A DNA stretch of 64,000 bases, taken from NCBI GenBank assembly GCA_025210735.1, contig JAOARD010000044.1, positions 1 through 64,000 on the forward strand. The letters run 5' to 3'. Position 1 is the first letter of the stretch. Every line of letters starts with the position of its first letter. The notes beneath the pieces are model-generated. The model saw only the letters and a program-made list of their open reading frames with translations, searched no databases and was not told the DNA's origin. Below are positions 34,537 through 42,110 of this stretch, one piece after another. The DNA is from Bacteroidales bacterium (GTDB taxonomy: Bacteria; Bacteroidota; Bacteroidia; Bacteroidales; UBA6680). Position numbers and translations under genes: made by a program.

Positions 34537-36960
34537 TTAAACTTCTGCTAATTCAATCTCTTTTACTTTATGTTCTGTTTTATTTGTAGCTGTAGTGTTT
34601 TTTATGTCTGTATCTGAATTCTCCTCTTTTCCGAATATCTTAAATGTTTTAAACAGAACAGGAGTAATAAACAGATCAGACAATAGTGCTGCTGCAATAC
34701 CTGTTATAGCCAGTAATCCAAGGTTTACAAACTGTAGTGCCGAAGATGTTGAGTATACCAGGAAGTTGGCTGATATTACAATTGATGATAGTACCAGCGC
34801 CATACCTACAGTTTTAAATGTATGTTTTATAGATTTTTTATAATCCCGGAGTCTTCTGAACTCTAAAAAACCGTGGTTTATAAAGTGGATAGTATCATCA
34901 ACGGCAAGACCCAGAATCATTGGTATAATTGTAGCTGTCATCATATCAAGTGGTATATTCAGCCATCCCATTACTCCACCAACGGCAATAGCAGGTGCAA
35001 CATTTGGTATAAGACCAATTAATCCGGTTCGTATGCTGCCAAATACTACCATCAGTAGTATTGCAATAATTATAATTGCAATCAGGAACGATTGTATCTG
35101 TCCTCTTACAATATATTGCATCATGGTGGTAAATTGCGGAAGGCTACCTACTGTGGTAATATGTGCATCAGGGAATATCTCCTGTGCTCTATTCTGTAGA
35201 TTTTCAAGATCTCTCTCTGCCTGACCTGAGTTGTATGTTGATAGCTCAATCATCAGACGTAGTCTTCGGTAATCGTAATCTATCCAGTATTCAGATTCGG
35301 TTCCTCCTGCGTTCTCATACAGAAGCAGCATTTGTGCTATCTGATTTTTATTATCCGGGATTGTAAAGTGCGACTCCCTGTTCTCGTTAAGTGTACGGTT
35401 AAGATCCTTTAATATATCGAGTATAGAGGTTGTTCTTTTTGTAAGTTCAAATCCTTCGGCAAATTTTGCCACATCATTAAGTCTCTTAAGATTTTCAGGT
35501 CTTTTTGCTTCATCATTATTCTTAAACTCTATTAAAAGATCGTAAGAGTATATTGATCCCAGTTCTGTTTCTGATATACTCAGGATATTATCTACATACT
35601 CTATTTTTCGTCCCATTGTTTTCTCAATGTCAAAGGCTGTCTCTACCTTTGTCATTCCGAATATTAAGACTATTGTTACCACAACCGATATGGTTATAAT
35701 GCTTTTAGGGTGGTTAAGTACATATATACCTAATTTACCCATCTGTCTGTCAAGCCATCTGCCACCTCTCTCTCTTATCTCAGGGTTAGGCTCCTTGTTT
35801 TTACCAAAGCTTAACAGTGCAGGCATTACAAGTATTACTATAAGGAATGTAAGAAGTACGCACGATGCTGTACCAATACCTACAAAGCGTAGTGGTTTCA
35901 TAGGTATTACCAGAAAGGTTAACAGAGCCGACATTGTTGTTAATGCAGAGAATAGTATTGGCCATCCCATCTCTTTTACAGCCTCTTTTATAGCTTTATG
36001 CCTGTTGCCGTGGTTTGTAAACTGTTTTTTAAAGAACGAGAACAGGTGTATGTTGTATGCTATTGATATTGCAAAGGCAAGCAGTATAGGAATCGACATC
36101 ATTCCACTGTCAAGTGGGTATTTAAGGTGACCTGTGAATCCGTATATTATTACTACCGATGATATAGATGTTATTAATGGTATAATTACACCTCTGAACG
36201 ATTTTGTTGCAAATACAAGCACTATAACTGCAAGAAGTAGTGCTAAGCCCATAACCCTTCCTGCCTCTTTGCCAAAGTATACCTGCTTTTTATAGGTTAT
36301 ATAGGGCATTCCGGTTGCTTTTGGGGCTATCTTCCTGTATTTGGCTTTTGATACAATCCTGTCTGCCTCCATTCCGGTAATATACTCCGGAGATAATGTT
36401 GATGTCTTTTTCCACTCTTCCTCTTCCGGGAATGTGCGTAGCTTCAGTATTATCCAGGTAAGTTTACCATCTTTAGATACAAGCTTTTCTGCAATATTTG
36501 GTTTGCTGTATGCCTTTTTCCTGATTGCTTCTAACGACTCTTTATCAGAGGGGATAACTTCAGGAACTATCTGTTGTATCTCCATACCGTACTCAGTACC
36601 TTTCATGTACTCAATATCGGTAAGAGAGGTAATTTTATCGGCATATGATATACTGTCAAGTAACTCGTTTGACAACTCTCTGATAAGTTTAAGAGACTCT
36701 TTTGTAAATGTATCGTCTGTTTTGGTTAGTACAGCAACAAAGTTGTCGTTACCAAAAATCTCTTTAAACTCATCGGTCTTTACAAGTACCGGATCGCCCT
36801 CAATAAAGTATCCGTCCCATGACGACTCTACAACCATTTTCTTGAGACCAAGAAATGAGAATCCTACTATGGCTACAAAGAGTATGAGGATTATCCACCG
36901 GTTTTTTATTATACCGGCGGCTCTTTGTTGAAACCAGTTGTTAATCTTTTCTATTTTCAT
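34537..36960 (-). CDS. MMPL/RND-family exporter
   Basis: I place the start at 36960 (MKIEKINNWFQQRAAG); the frame is open 15 codons further but that part overlaps an intercistronic repeat. The 807-residue inner-membrane protein has 12 expected membrane helices in two halves of 1+5, each with a large periplasmic loop (about 50-225 and 430-610). Typical family motifs include SSWDGYFIEGDPVL, IPILLAFAISIAYNIHLFS in the first half and MILGLAVDDTIHFINH in the second. It uses the proton gradient to move hydrophobic molecules. Hopanoid exporter HpnN and mycobacterial MmpL are the better-studied relatives. Confidence 0.92.
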   Translation of the reverse strand: MKIEKINNWFQQRAAGIIKNRWIILILFVAIVGFSFLGLKKMVVESSWDGYFIEGDPVLVKTDEFKEIFGNDNFVAVLTKTDDTFTKESLKLIRELSNELLDSISYADKITSLTDIEYMKGTEYGMEIQQIVPEVIPSDKESLEAIRKKAYSKPNIAEKLVSKDGKLTWIILKLRTFPEEEEWKKTSTLSPEYITGMEADRIVSKAKYRKIAPKATGMPYITYKKQVYFGKEAGRVMGLALLLAVIVLVFATKSFRGVIIPLITSISSVVIIYGFTGHLKYPLDSGMMSIPILLAFAISIAYNIHLFSFFKKQFTNHGNRHKAIKEAVKEMGWPILFSALTTMSALLTFLVIPMKPLRFVGIGTASCVLLTFLIVILVMPALLSFGKNKEPNPEIRERGGRWLDRQMGKLGIYVLNHPKSIITISVVVTIVLIFGMTKVETAFDIEKTMGRKIEYVDNILSISETELGSIYSYDLLIEFKNNDEAKRPENLKRLNDVAKFAEGFELTKRTTSILDILKDLNRTLNENRESHFTIPDNKNQIAQMLLLYENAGGTESEYWIDYDYRRLRLMIELSTYNSGQAERDLENLQNRAQEIFPDAHITTVGSLPQFTTMMQYIVRGQIQSFLIAIIIIAILLMVVFGSIRTGLIGLIPNVAPAIAVGGVMGWLNIPLDMMTATIIPMILGLAVDDTIHFINHGFLEFRRLRDYKKSIKHTFKTVGMALVLSSIVISANFLVYSTSSALQFVNLGLLAITGIAAALLSDLFITPVLFKTFKIFGKEENSDTDIKNTTATNKTEHKVKEIELAEV

Positions 36961-36986
36961 TGCGTTAAATTGTTTTTTAGTTGCCT

Positions 36987-37050
36987 GATGGAACTCGCAT
37001 AGCAATTGCTTTCGTATGTAAGTGAGGTCTTTACTTATGCTCGTTTCATT
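36987..37050 (-). repeat. Intercistronic inverted repeat 2 (ABC 2 / RND gap)
   Basis: GATGGAACTCGCAT (36987-37000) and ATGCTCGTTTCATT (37037-37050) are imperfect reverse complements forming a long hairpin, 27 bp upstream of the RND start. The same two 13-14-mers recur at 38842-38904. A 22-bp direct repeat starting TTTCATTGCG (36955 and 37044) brackets the element. Confidence 0.8.
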
Positions 37051-37068
37051 GCGTTAAATTGTTTTGTT

Positions 37069-38814
37069 TTAGAATTTCCAGCCTTTTATTTTTTGCTGTT
37101 CGTCCCAAAGGTTTTTATATAGTGAGTTGTTGTTCATCAGTTCATGGTGTCTGCCTTGTTCAGTTATTTCACCCTGATTTATAACTACTATGTTGTCGGC
37201 GTTTTTAATGGTGTTTAATCTGTGAGCTATTATTATCACTGTTTTATTTCTGATAAGATCGTTTATAGCTTTTTGAATAAATAGTTCATTCTCCGGATCA
37301 AGTGATGCGGTAGCTTCATCTAAAAGAATAATTGGAGCATCTTTAAGTATTGCTCTGGCTATTGATATGCGTTGTTTCTCACCACCCGACAGTGTTGAAC
37401 CACCTTCGCCTACCATTGTTTGGTACTTGTCTGGCATACTATTTATAAATTCATGGCATTGTGCCAGCTTTGCAGCCTCAATAATCTCGGCTTCTGTAGC
37501 GTCTTCTCTTCCTACTCTTATATTGTTATATATTGTATCATTAAACAGATATACATCCTGAAATACAATTGATATCATAGACATAAGATTGTTGGAGTTA
37601 TAATCTTTTATATTGTTACCATTTATTAGTATCTCTCCTGAGTTAACATCCCAGAAACGGGCAATAAGACGAGTAAGAGTTGTTTTACCTGAACCTGAAG
37701 GACCAACAAGAGCAGTAAGGGTGTTTACTTTTATCTTAAGGCTCAGCCCCTTTAACACCTCTATATTGTTGTAGCTAAAGTGTACGTTGTTGAATTCAAT
37801 AGATTCTATATTCTGCTTTTCTGTTATAGATCCTTCTGGCAGGAATGGTGTTTTAATAAGTGTATCTATTCTGTCAGCACCAAGTTTCATATAGTTCATC
37901 TCTGCCATAAATGTCATAGCATGAATTAATGGTTGGTATATATGTACACCCATTATAAGGAAAAGTATGTATACAGGCAGTGTAACCTGTGCCGATAGAA
38001 GATATGTGAAACCCAATAGTATAATAAGTACTATACCTCCGTTAAGAAGAACCGAAGCAAATATTATAGTAGGACCAGGTGCTGCCTCAAGTTTTATGCT
38101 CGCTTTTTTAAGATTTTGGAACGATTTTTCTAAGCGTTCAAATTTTGTTCCTCCCAGATTAAATGCTTTTATTAGTCTTATACCCTGTATATACTCTATC
38201 ATTCTTGATGAGGCATTAACCTTAATTTTTTGATGTTTTACTCCCAGCTTCTTTACTATGTAATTTGTTAGCTTAAGCATTGGCCATGCCAGTGGAATTA
38301 CCATTGTTGCAGCCAGTGCAAGTTTCCATTCAAAAAAGAATAGACCAATAAGCAGAATAAGAGGCATGATGAGTGCACCAAAGAACTGTGGTACTATGTG
38401 TGTTGTCATCTGCTCTATATTTGCATAGTCGGTAACTATGTAGGCACCAATGTCGCCCGGATCGCGTTGGTTGTAGAATCCCATAGGCAGTTTTTTCATA
38501 TGTGCAGCTACCTTCTGTCTTCCTTCGGCACATATATCGTATCCGGTTTTATATGCTTTAAAGTAAGCTTTTTTACTTGTTAAGTAAAGCAGAAGTAACG
38601 ATACCGCCAGCGATATACAGGCTATAACTATTTTTGATATATCGAGACCTGTTCCCGGATTCTGTAGTGGTTTAAACAGTTCCCAAACAACAAATAGTGT
38701 TATTCCGTAAGGTGCTCCTCTAAAAAAGTATTCAAGAAGAGTCCACCAGATCATAGGGTACATTCTTTTTGGATTACCCATGGTGGCTGAATTTAATATT
38801 GTAGATATTTTCAT
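37069..38814 (-). CDS. ABC exporter, transmembrane-ATPase half-transporter 2
   Basis: The 581-residue half-transporter has six membrane helices (about 20-300) and an ATPase domain with Walker A VGPSGSGKTT, signature LSGGEKQR, Walker B IILLDEATASLDPENE and the H-loop HRLNT. It pairs with the upstream half-transporter, most likely as a heterodimer similar to siderophore- or lipid-type exporters such as IrtAB/YbtPQ, although the direction cannot be read from the sequence. A large hairpin precedes it in the 129-bp gap. Confidence 0.93.
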   Translation of the reverse strand: MKISTILNSATMGNPKRMYPMIWWTLLEYFFRGAPYGITLFVVWELFKPLQNPGTGLDISKIVIACISLAVSLLLLYLTSKKAYFKAYKTGYDICAEGRQKVAAHMKKLPMGFYNQRDPGDIGAYIVTDYANIEQMTTHIVPQFFGALIMPLILLIGLFFFEWKLALAATMVIPLAWPMLKLTNYIVKKLGVKHQKIKVNASSRMIEYIQGIRLIKAFNLGGTKFERLEKSFQNLKKASIKLEAAPGPTIIFASVLLNGGIVLIILLGFTYLLSAQVTLPVYILFLIMGVHIYQPLIHAMTFMAEMNYMKLGADRIDTLIKTPFLPEGSITEKQNIESIEFNNVHFSYNNIEVLKGLSLKIKVNTLTALVGPSGSGKTTLTRLIARFWDVNSGEILINGNNIKDYNSNNLMSMISIVFQDVYLFNDTIYNNIRVGREDATEAEIIEAAKLAQCHEFINSMPDKYQTMVGEGGSTLSGGEKQRISIARAILKDAPIILLDEATASLDPENELFIQKAINDLIRNKTVIIIAHRLNTIKNADNIVVINQGEITEQGRHHELMNNNSLYKNLWDEQQKIKGWKF

Positions 38815-38841
38815 CTGTTTATTTTTTCTTTTTAATGGTCA

Positions 38842-38904
38842 GATGGAACTCGCATTAAGATTGTCTTTGTGTACTAGCAAAGTCTTTCTTATGCTCGTTT
38901 CATC
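38842..38904 (-). repeat. Intercistronic inverted repeat 1 (ABC 1 / ABC 2 gap)
   Basis: GATGGAACTCGCAT (38842-38855) pairs imperfectly with ATGCTCGTTTCATC (38891-38904), with further pairing inside (AAGATTGTCTTTG with CAAAGTCTTTCTT). The two outer blocks are the same as those at 36987-37050. Confidence 0.8.
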
Positions 38905-38943
38905 GAATTAATTTTTGTAAAGTGTTTTTGATCATTTTATTTA

Positions 38944-40746
38944 TTACACGGTTTCAACCAGTTCGGTATTAAGAACCCAATTGCGCGATTTTGAGTAAGA
39001 CTCCCACATGTTTGCGTATTTGCCGCATTTCAGAAGCAGCTCATCATGTGTACCCTGTTCTGCAATCTCTCCTTCGTCTATATATAGTATCTGATCGGCG
39101 TCTATTATTGTGCTTAGTCTGTGTGCTATAACCATTACTGTTTTATCCTTTATTAGTTTCGAGAACGATTCCAGAATCTTGCTCTCGTTTTCAGGATCGG
39201 CATAAGCCGTTGCTTCATCCAGCAATATTATTGGTGAGTCTTTTAGTATGGCACGTGCAAGTGCTATTCGTTGTTGTTCTCCGCCAGACAGGTATGTTCC
39301 GCCTTCGCCAACAAGTGTTTTATAGCCTTTATCAAGGTTTAAAATAAACTCATGACACTGCGCAGATTTTGCTGCATTTACTACATCGTTAAATGATGCT
39401 GTTTTGTTCCCCATACGTATATTCTCTTCTATAGTATCAAAGAATAACATGTTCTCCTGAAATACGAATGATATGTGATTCATCAGGTTTGTTACGGAGA
39501 TATCTTTTATAGATTTATTACCAATAACTATATCGCCTCTGTTTATATCCCAGAAGCGGGCAGTAAGCATTGCTACTGTTGTTTTTCCTGCTCCGGAAGG
39601 TCCTACAAGAGCGGTTATTGTATTTTCCTGTGCTCTGAATGAGATATTGTTTAGTACTGTTTTCTGCTCATAAGCGAATGATACATTTTTGAATTCTATT
39701 GTGCTGTTTTCAGGTTCTTGCGGAGATTCAGGTTCTTTTATCTCCTCCTTATCTATAATATCATCAACAAGACCAATCCCGATACTGTTCTGAGACATCA
39801 TACTGCCTATCCACATTAGCTTTAGCATAGGAAAGAACATACCACCACCAAGTATCATAAACATTAACACCTTTGGTATATAGGCAGAGTACGATGGGCT
39901 GTTAACAAGTATTGTTACTGCTACAGGTATTATAAACAGCATTATTGATGACAGAAGCAGATAGAAACCAAGATATGATGGCGCATATTTTTTTGTTATG
40001 TCATTAGAGAATGTTTTAAAGTTGTTTATATCGTTGTTTAATCTCTCAAATGCCTTTGTTGATCGGTTAAAGATCTTTACAACCTGAATACCTCTTACAT
40101 ACTCTACAATACTGTTGTTCATCTGTCCCATTATTCTGAGATACTTATCTACAACAGGTTTCATTTTTGGGTTTGCAGACATTTTAGACATCATACCTAT
40201 TGCTGCTGCAAATACTGCTGTTACAACCAGTGCTAATCTCCACTCTATTGTAAACATATAGCCAATTAGCAGTATCGGGAAGATAAATGCAGATGTTATG
40301 TCAGGTATATGGTGTGCTATAAAAAGCTCTATTCGTTCAACATCTTCTGACATAACCTTTTTTATATCACCTGAAGCTCTTTTTGTAAAGAACCCCAGTG
40401 GTAACTTTACAAGCTTTTTGGCAAGCGACATTCTTATATTGTATAGTATGTTGAATGCTGCTACGTGCGATAACATTACCGATGCAAATAGTAATACGCC
40501 ATATGATATAAATGCCCATAGAGTTACCTCGGCCCAGAACCAGATGTAGTCCTTATCTATTAATTCAGGTATCGAGGCCATTTGTGCCAGCTGGCTGAGT
40601 ATTTTATATACCGATATAAATGGTGTAAATGCTGCTACAGTACTTAATGTAGCAAGTAGAATTGATGCTATAAGCAACCATTTTCCGGAGCCTGCAACCT
40701 GTAAGAGTCTTGCTAATCCGGTTTTTCTGTTTGATTTATTATTCAT
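38944..40746 (-). CDS. ABC exporter, transmembrane-ATPase half-transporter 1
   Basis: The 600-residue half-transporter has six membrane helices (about 18-310) and an ATPase with Walker A VGPSGAGKTTV, signature LSGGEQQR, Walker B IILLDEATAYADPENE and H-loop HRLST. The D-loop region reads AYADPE in place of the usual SALD, also seen in siderophore-type pairs. It is the first gene after the tetR unit and lies behind a palindromic operator candidate, so it probably starts the five-gene export operon. Confidence 0.93.
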   Translation of the reverse strand: MNNKSNRKTGLARLLQVAGSGKWLLIASILLATLSTVAAFTPFISVYKILSQLAQMASIPELIDKDYIWFWAEVTLWAFISYGVLLFASVMLSHVAAFNILYNIRMSLAKKLVKLPLGFFTKRASGDIKKVMSEDVERIELFIAHHIPDITSAFIFPILLIGYMFTIEWRLALVVTAVFAAAIGMMSKMSANPKMKPVVDKYLRIMGQMNNSIVEYVRGIQVVKIFNRSTKAFERLNNDINNFKTFSNDITKKYAPSYLGFYLLLSSIMLFIIPVAVTILVNSPSYSAYIPKVLMFMILGGGMFFPMLKLMWIGSMMSQNSIGIGLVDDIIDKEEIKEPESPQEPENSTIEFKNVSFAYEQKTVLNNISFRAQENTITALVGPSGAGKTTVAMLTARFWDINRGDIVIGNKSIKDISVTNLMNHISFVFQENMLFFDTIEENIRMGNKTASFNDVVNAAKSAQCHEFILNLDKGYKTLVGEGGTYLSGGEQQRIALARAILKDSPIILLDEATAYADPENESKILESFSKLIKDKTVMVIAHRLSTIIDADQILYIDEGEIAEQGTHDELLLKCGKYANMWESYSKSRNWVLNTELVETV

Positions 40747-40792
40747 TGTACATCTATTTTATTTGTGTGTTATTACCAATTAATCCAATAAA

Positions 40793-40813
40793 GAACACTG
40801 TTCAGAAGTGTTC
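40793..40813 (-). promoter_or_regulatory. TetR operator candidate before the export operon
   Basis: GAACACTGTTC (40793-40803) is a perfect palindrome with one central base, and it is extended by AGTGTTC (40807-40813) to a larger inverted repeat. The same palindrome in near-perfect form lies before tetR at 41454-41464. It is 47 bp upstream of the first ABC gene. Confidence 0.65.
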
Positions 40814-40814
40814 A

Positions 40815-40846
40815 TAAAAAAAGCCTGAGTATCATACTCAGGCTTT
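40815..40846 (-). terminator. Rho-independent terminator of tetR
   Basis: On the minus strand AAAGCCTGAGTA pairs with TACTCAGGCTTT around TGA, followed by Ts. The tetR stop codon lies inside the first arm, so tetR is a transcription unit of its own. Confidence 0.88.
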
Positions 40847-41449
40847 CATTATCTTTCTCCATCCGGCAGTTGAGAACTCTATAAATTCTCCTATAAACTG
40901 CTCTATTTTATCTTCGGGGACATCGTGCGATACTATCTCTCCAATTATTGTTATCCACCAGGAACTCATTATGTGTATAAAGAATGATGATACATTGTTG
41001 TTTATGTGTGGATATTTATCTTTCATCTGTTTCATATACTCCATACCTACTGTAGTGTGTATATCTGAATACTCATCAGAGAAGTTTTCAAGCGATGATC
41101 CGTGAGACTTATATAATAACAATTTAAGATCTTCTCTGTAATTTGTTATTAGTGTTACAAATGTGTTTATATGTTCTGCCTGATAATCTATTGATGTAAA
41201 TATGTCTGTACTAATATACTCCGGTTTGTTATGTTCGTCCATAATCCTGTCAAAGGCAGTTAACAGAGGTGTTAGTACTGTTCTGAATATTTCATCTTTG
41301 TCTCTGAAATAGTTGTATATATTGCTAAGACCAACATTTGCCTTTTTGGCAATGGTTCGCATAGATGTGTTTTTAAAGCCATTTTTATAAAATTCGGCTT
41401 TAGCAACCCGTAATATATCCTCTTTTATATTCTCTTTTTTTGTCTGCAT
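40838..41449 (-). CDS. TetR-family transcriptional repressor
   Basis: The 203-residue protein has an N-terminal TetR DNA-binding domain (about 8-60: ILRVAKAEFYKNGFKNTSMRTIAKKANVGLSNIYNYF, read here as separate motifs AEFYKNGFKNTSM and ANVGLSNIYNYFRDKDEI) and a helical ligand domain. Position directly upstream of two ABC subunits and an RND exporter, with matching palindromes before both units, suggests it represses itself and the export operon and is released by the exported compound or a related ligand. Confidence 0.93.
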   Translation of the reverse strand: MQTKKENIKEDILRVAKAEFYKNGFKNTSMRTIAKKANVGLSNIYNYFRDKDEIFRTVLTPLLTAFDRIMDEHNKPEYISTDIFTSIDYQAEHINTFVTLITNYREDLKLLLYKSHGSSLENFSDEYSDIHTTVGMEYMKQMKDKYPHINNNVSSFFIHIMSSWWITIIGEIVSHDVPEDKIEQFIGEFIEFSTAGWRKIMKA

Positions 41450-41453
41450 AAAC

Positions 41454-41480
41454 GAACAGTGTTATTTTTTATCAAAGTAA
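41454..41480 (-). promoter_or_regulatory. tetR promoter with overlapping operator candidate
   Basis: GAACAGTGTTA (41454-41464) repeats the palindrome found before the ABC operon with one base changed, 5 bp upstream of the tetR ATG. A minus-strand TTACTTTG (near 41472-41479) lies at the proper distance for a -7 element, so a bound repressor would cover the start of transcription. Confidence 0.55.
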
Positions 41481-41714
41481 TAGTAAAATGGAGTTGGCAT
41501 CAATAGCCTGTTTTTGGTATTTTAAGAAGAGTATCAGTTGTTTTTTAAATAATATATTATTTGGCTCTATCTGTTTGATAAACAGTAATAGATTGGTTGT
41601 CTGGACAAATATATTGAGTGATATCAGTTTTAAGAATATCAGATTTACTAATAATAATGTGGTAGTTTACTTTGTGGTAAAAGAGATGTTTTAGTCAGTA
41701 TCAGGTATGGATAT

Positions 41715-41749
41715 AAAAAAACGGTTCCGTTAAATAACGAAACCGTTTT
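41715..41749 (-). terminator. Terminator of tRNA-Arg copy 2
   Basis: On the minus strand AAAACGGTTTCGTTA pairs with TAACGGAACCGTTTT around a tiny loop and is followed by Ts, right after the tRNA. The 300-bp region 41450-41750 holds otherwise only the tetR promoter. Confidence 0.9.
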
Positions 41750-41750
41750 G

Positions 41751-41824
41751 TGATCCTGGAGGGACTCGAACCCCCAACCTTCTGATCCGTAGTCAGATGC
41801 TCTATCCAATTAAGCTACAGGATC
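41751..41824 (-). tRNA. tRNA-Arg(ACG), copy 2
   Basis: Same cloverleaf as copy 1, with a fully paired acceptor (GATCCTG with CAGGATC). Anticodon loop CTACGGA gives ACG. No CCA is encoded. Copy 1 differs only in the acceptor stem. Confidence 0.96.
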
Positions 41825-41841
41825 GTTCTCAAATGCGGATG

Positions 41842-41849
41842 CAAAGATA
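41842..41849 (-). promoter_or_regulatory. -7 element of tRNA-Arg copy 2
   Basis: On the minus strand TATCTTTG matches TAnnTTTG, 17 bp before the tRNA, followed by the CATTTGAGAAC leader shared with copy 1. Confidence 0.7.
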
Positions 41850-42110
41850 CCTGTTTTTTTATTATTGCAAAATAAAAAAGCTCTTTTTTTGTAAGTTTTT
41901 TAAAGCTTATAAGGGTTTGATTCTTTAACGTGCTTTAAATGATTGATGTATCATTTTACTATAGATTCTCTTTTATGTTGGTAATAATTTTCATTTAGTA
42001 TGATTAATTCATATTTTGTAATATAATGGTCAGATATACGTTCACATTCTTATCGGGCATATAATGCATTTAGAATAACTATTGATTTTTATAATATAAA
42101 ATTGTTACAT

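Noticed and set aside
36961-37005. Upstream extension of the RND exporter
   Set aside because: The added residues come from the intercistronic inverted repeat; MKIEKINNWF is a natural start.
36955-37065. 22-bp direct repeat as target-site duplication of a mobile element
   Set aside because: Too long for a target duplication and the enclosed 67 bp have no transposon features; a local duplication is likelier.
41488-41694. 68-codon plus-strand frame beside tetR
   Set aside because: AT-rich, no recognisable domain, no promoter; probably chance.
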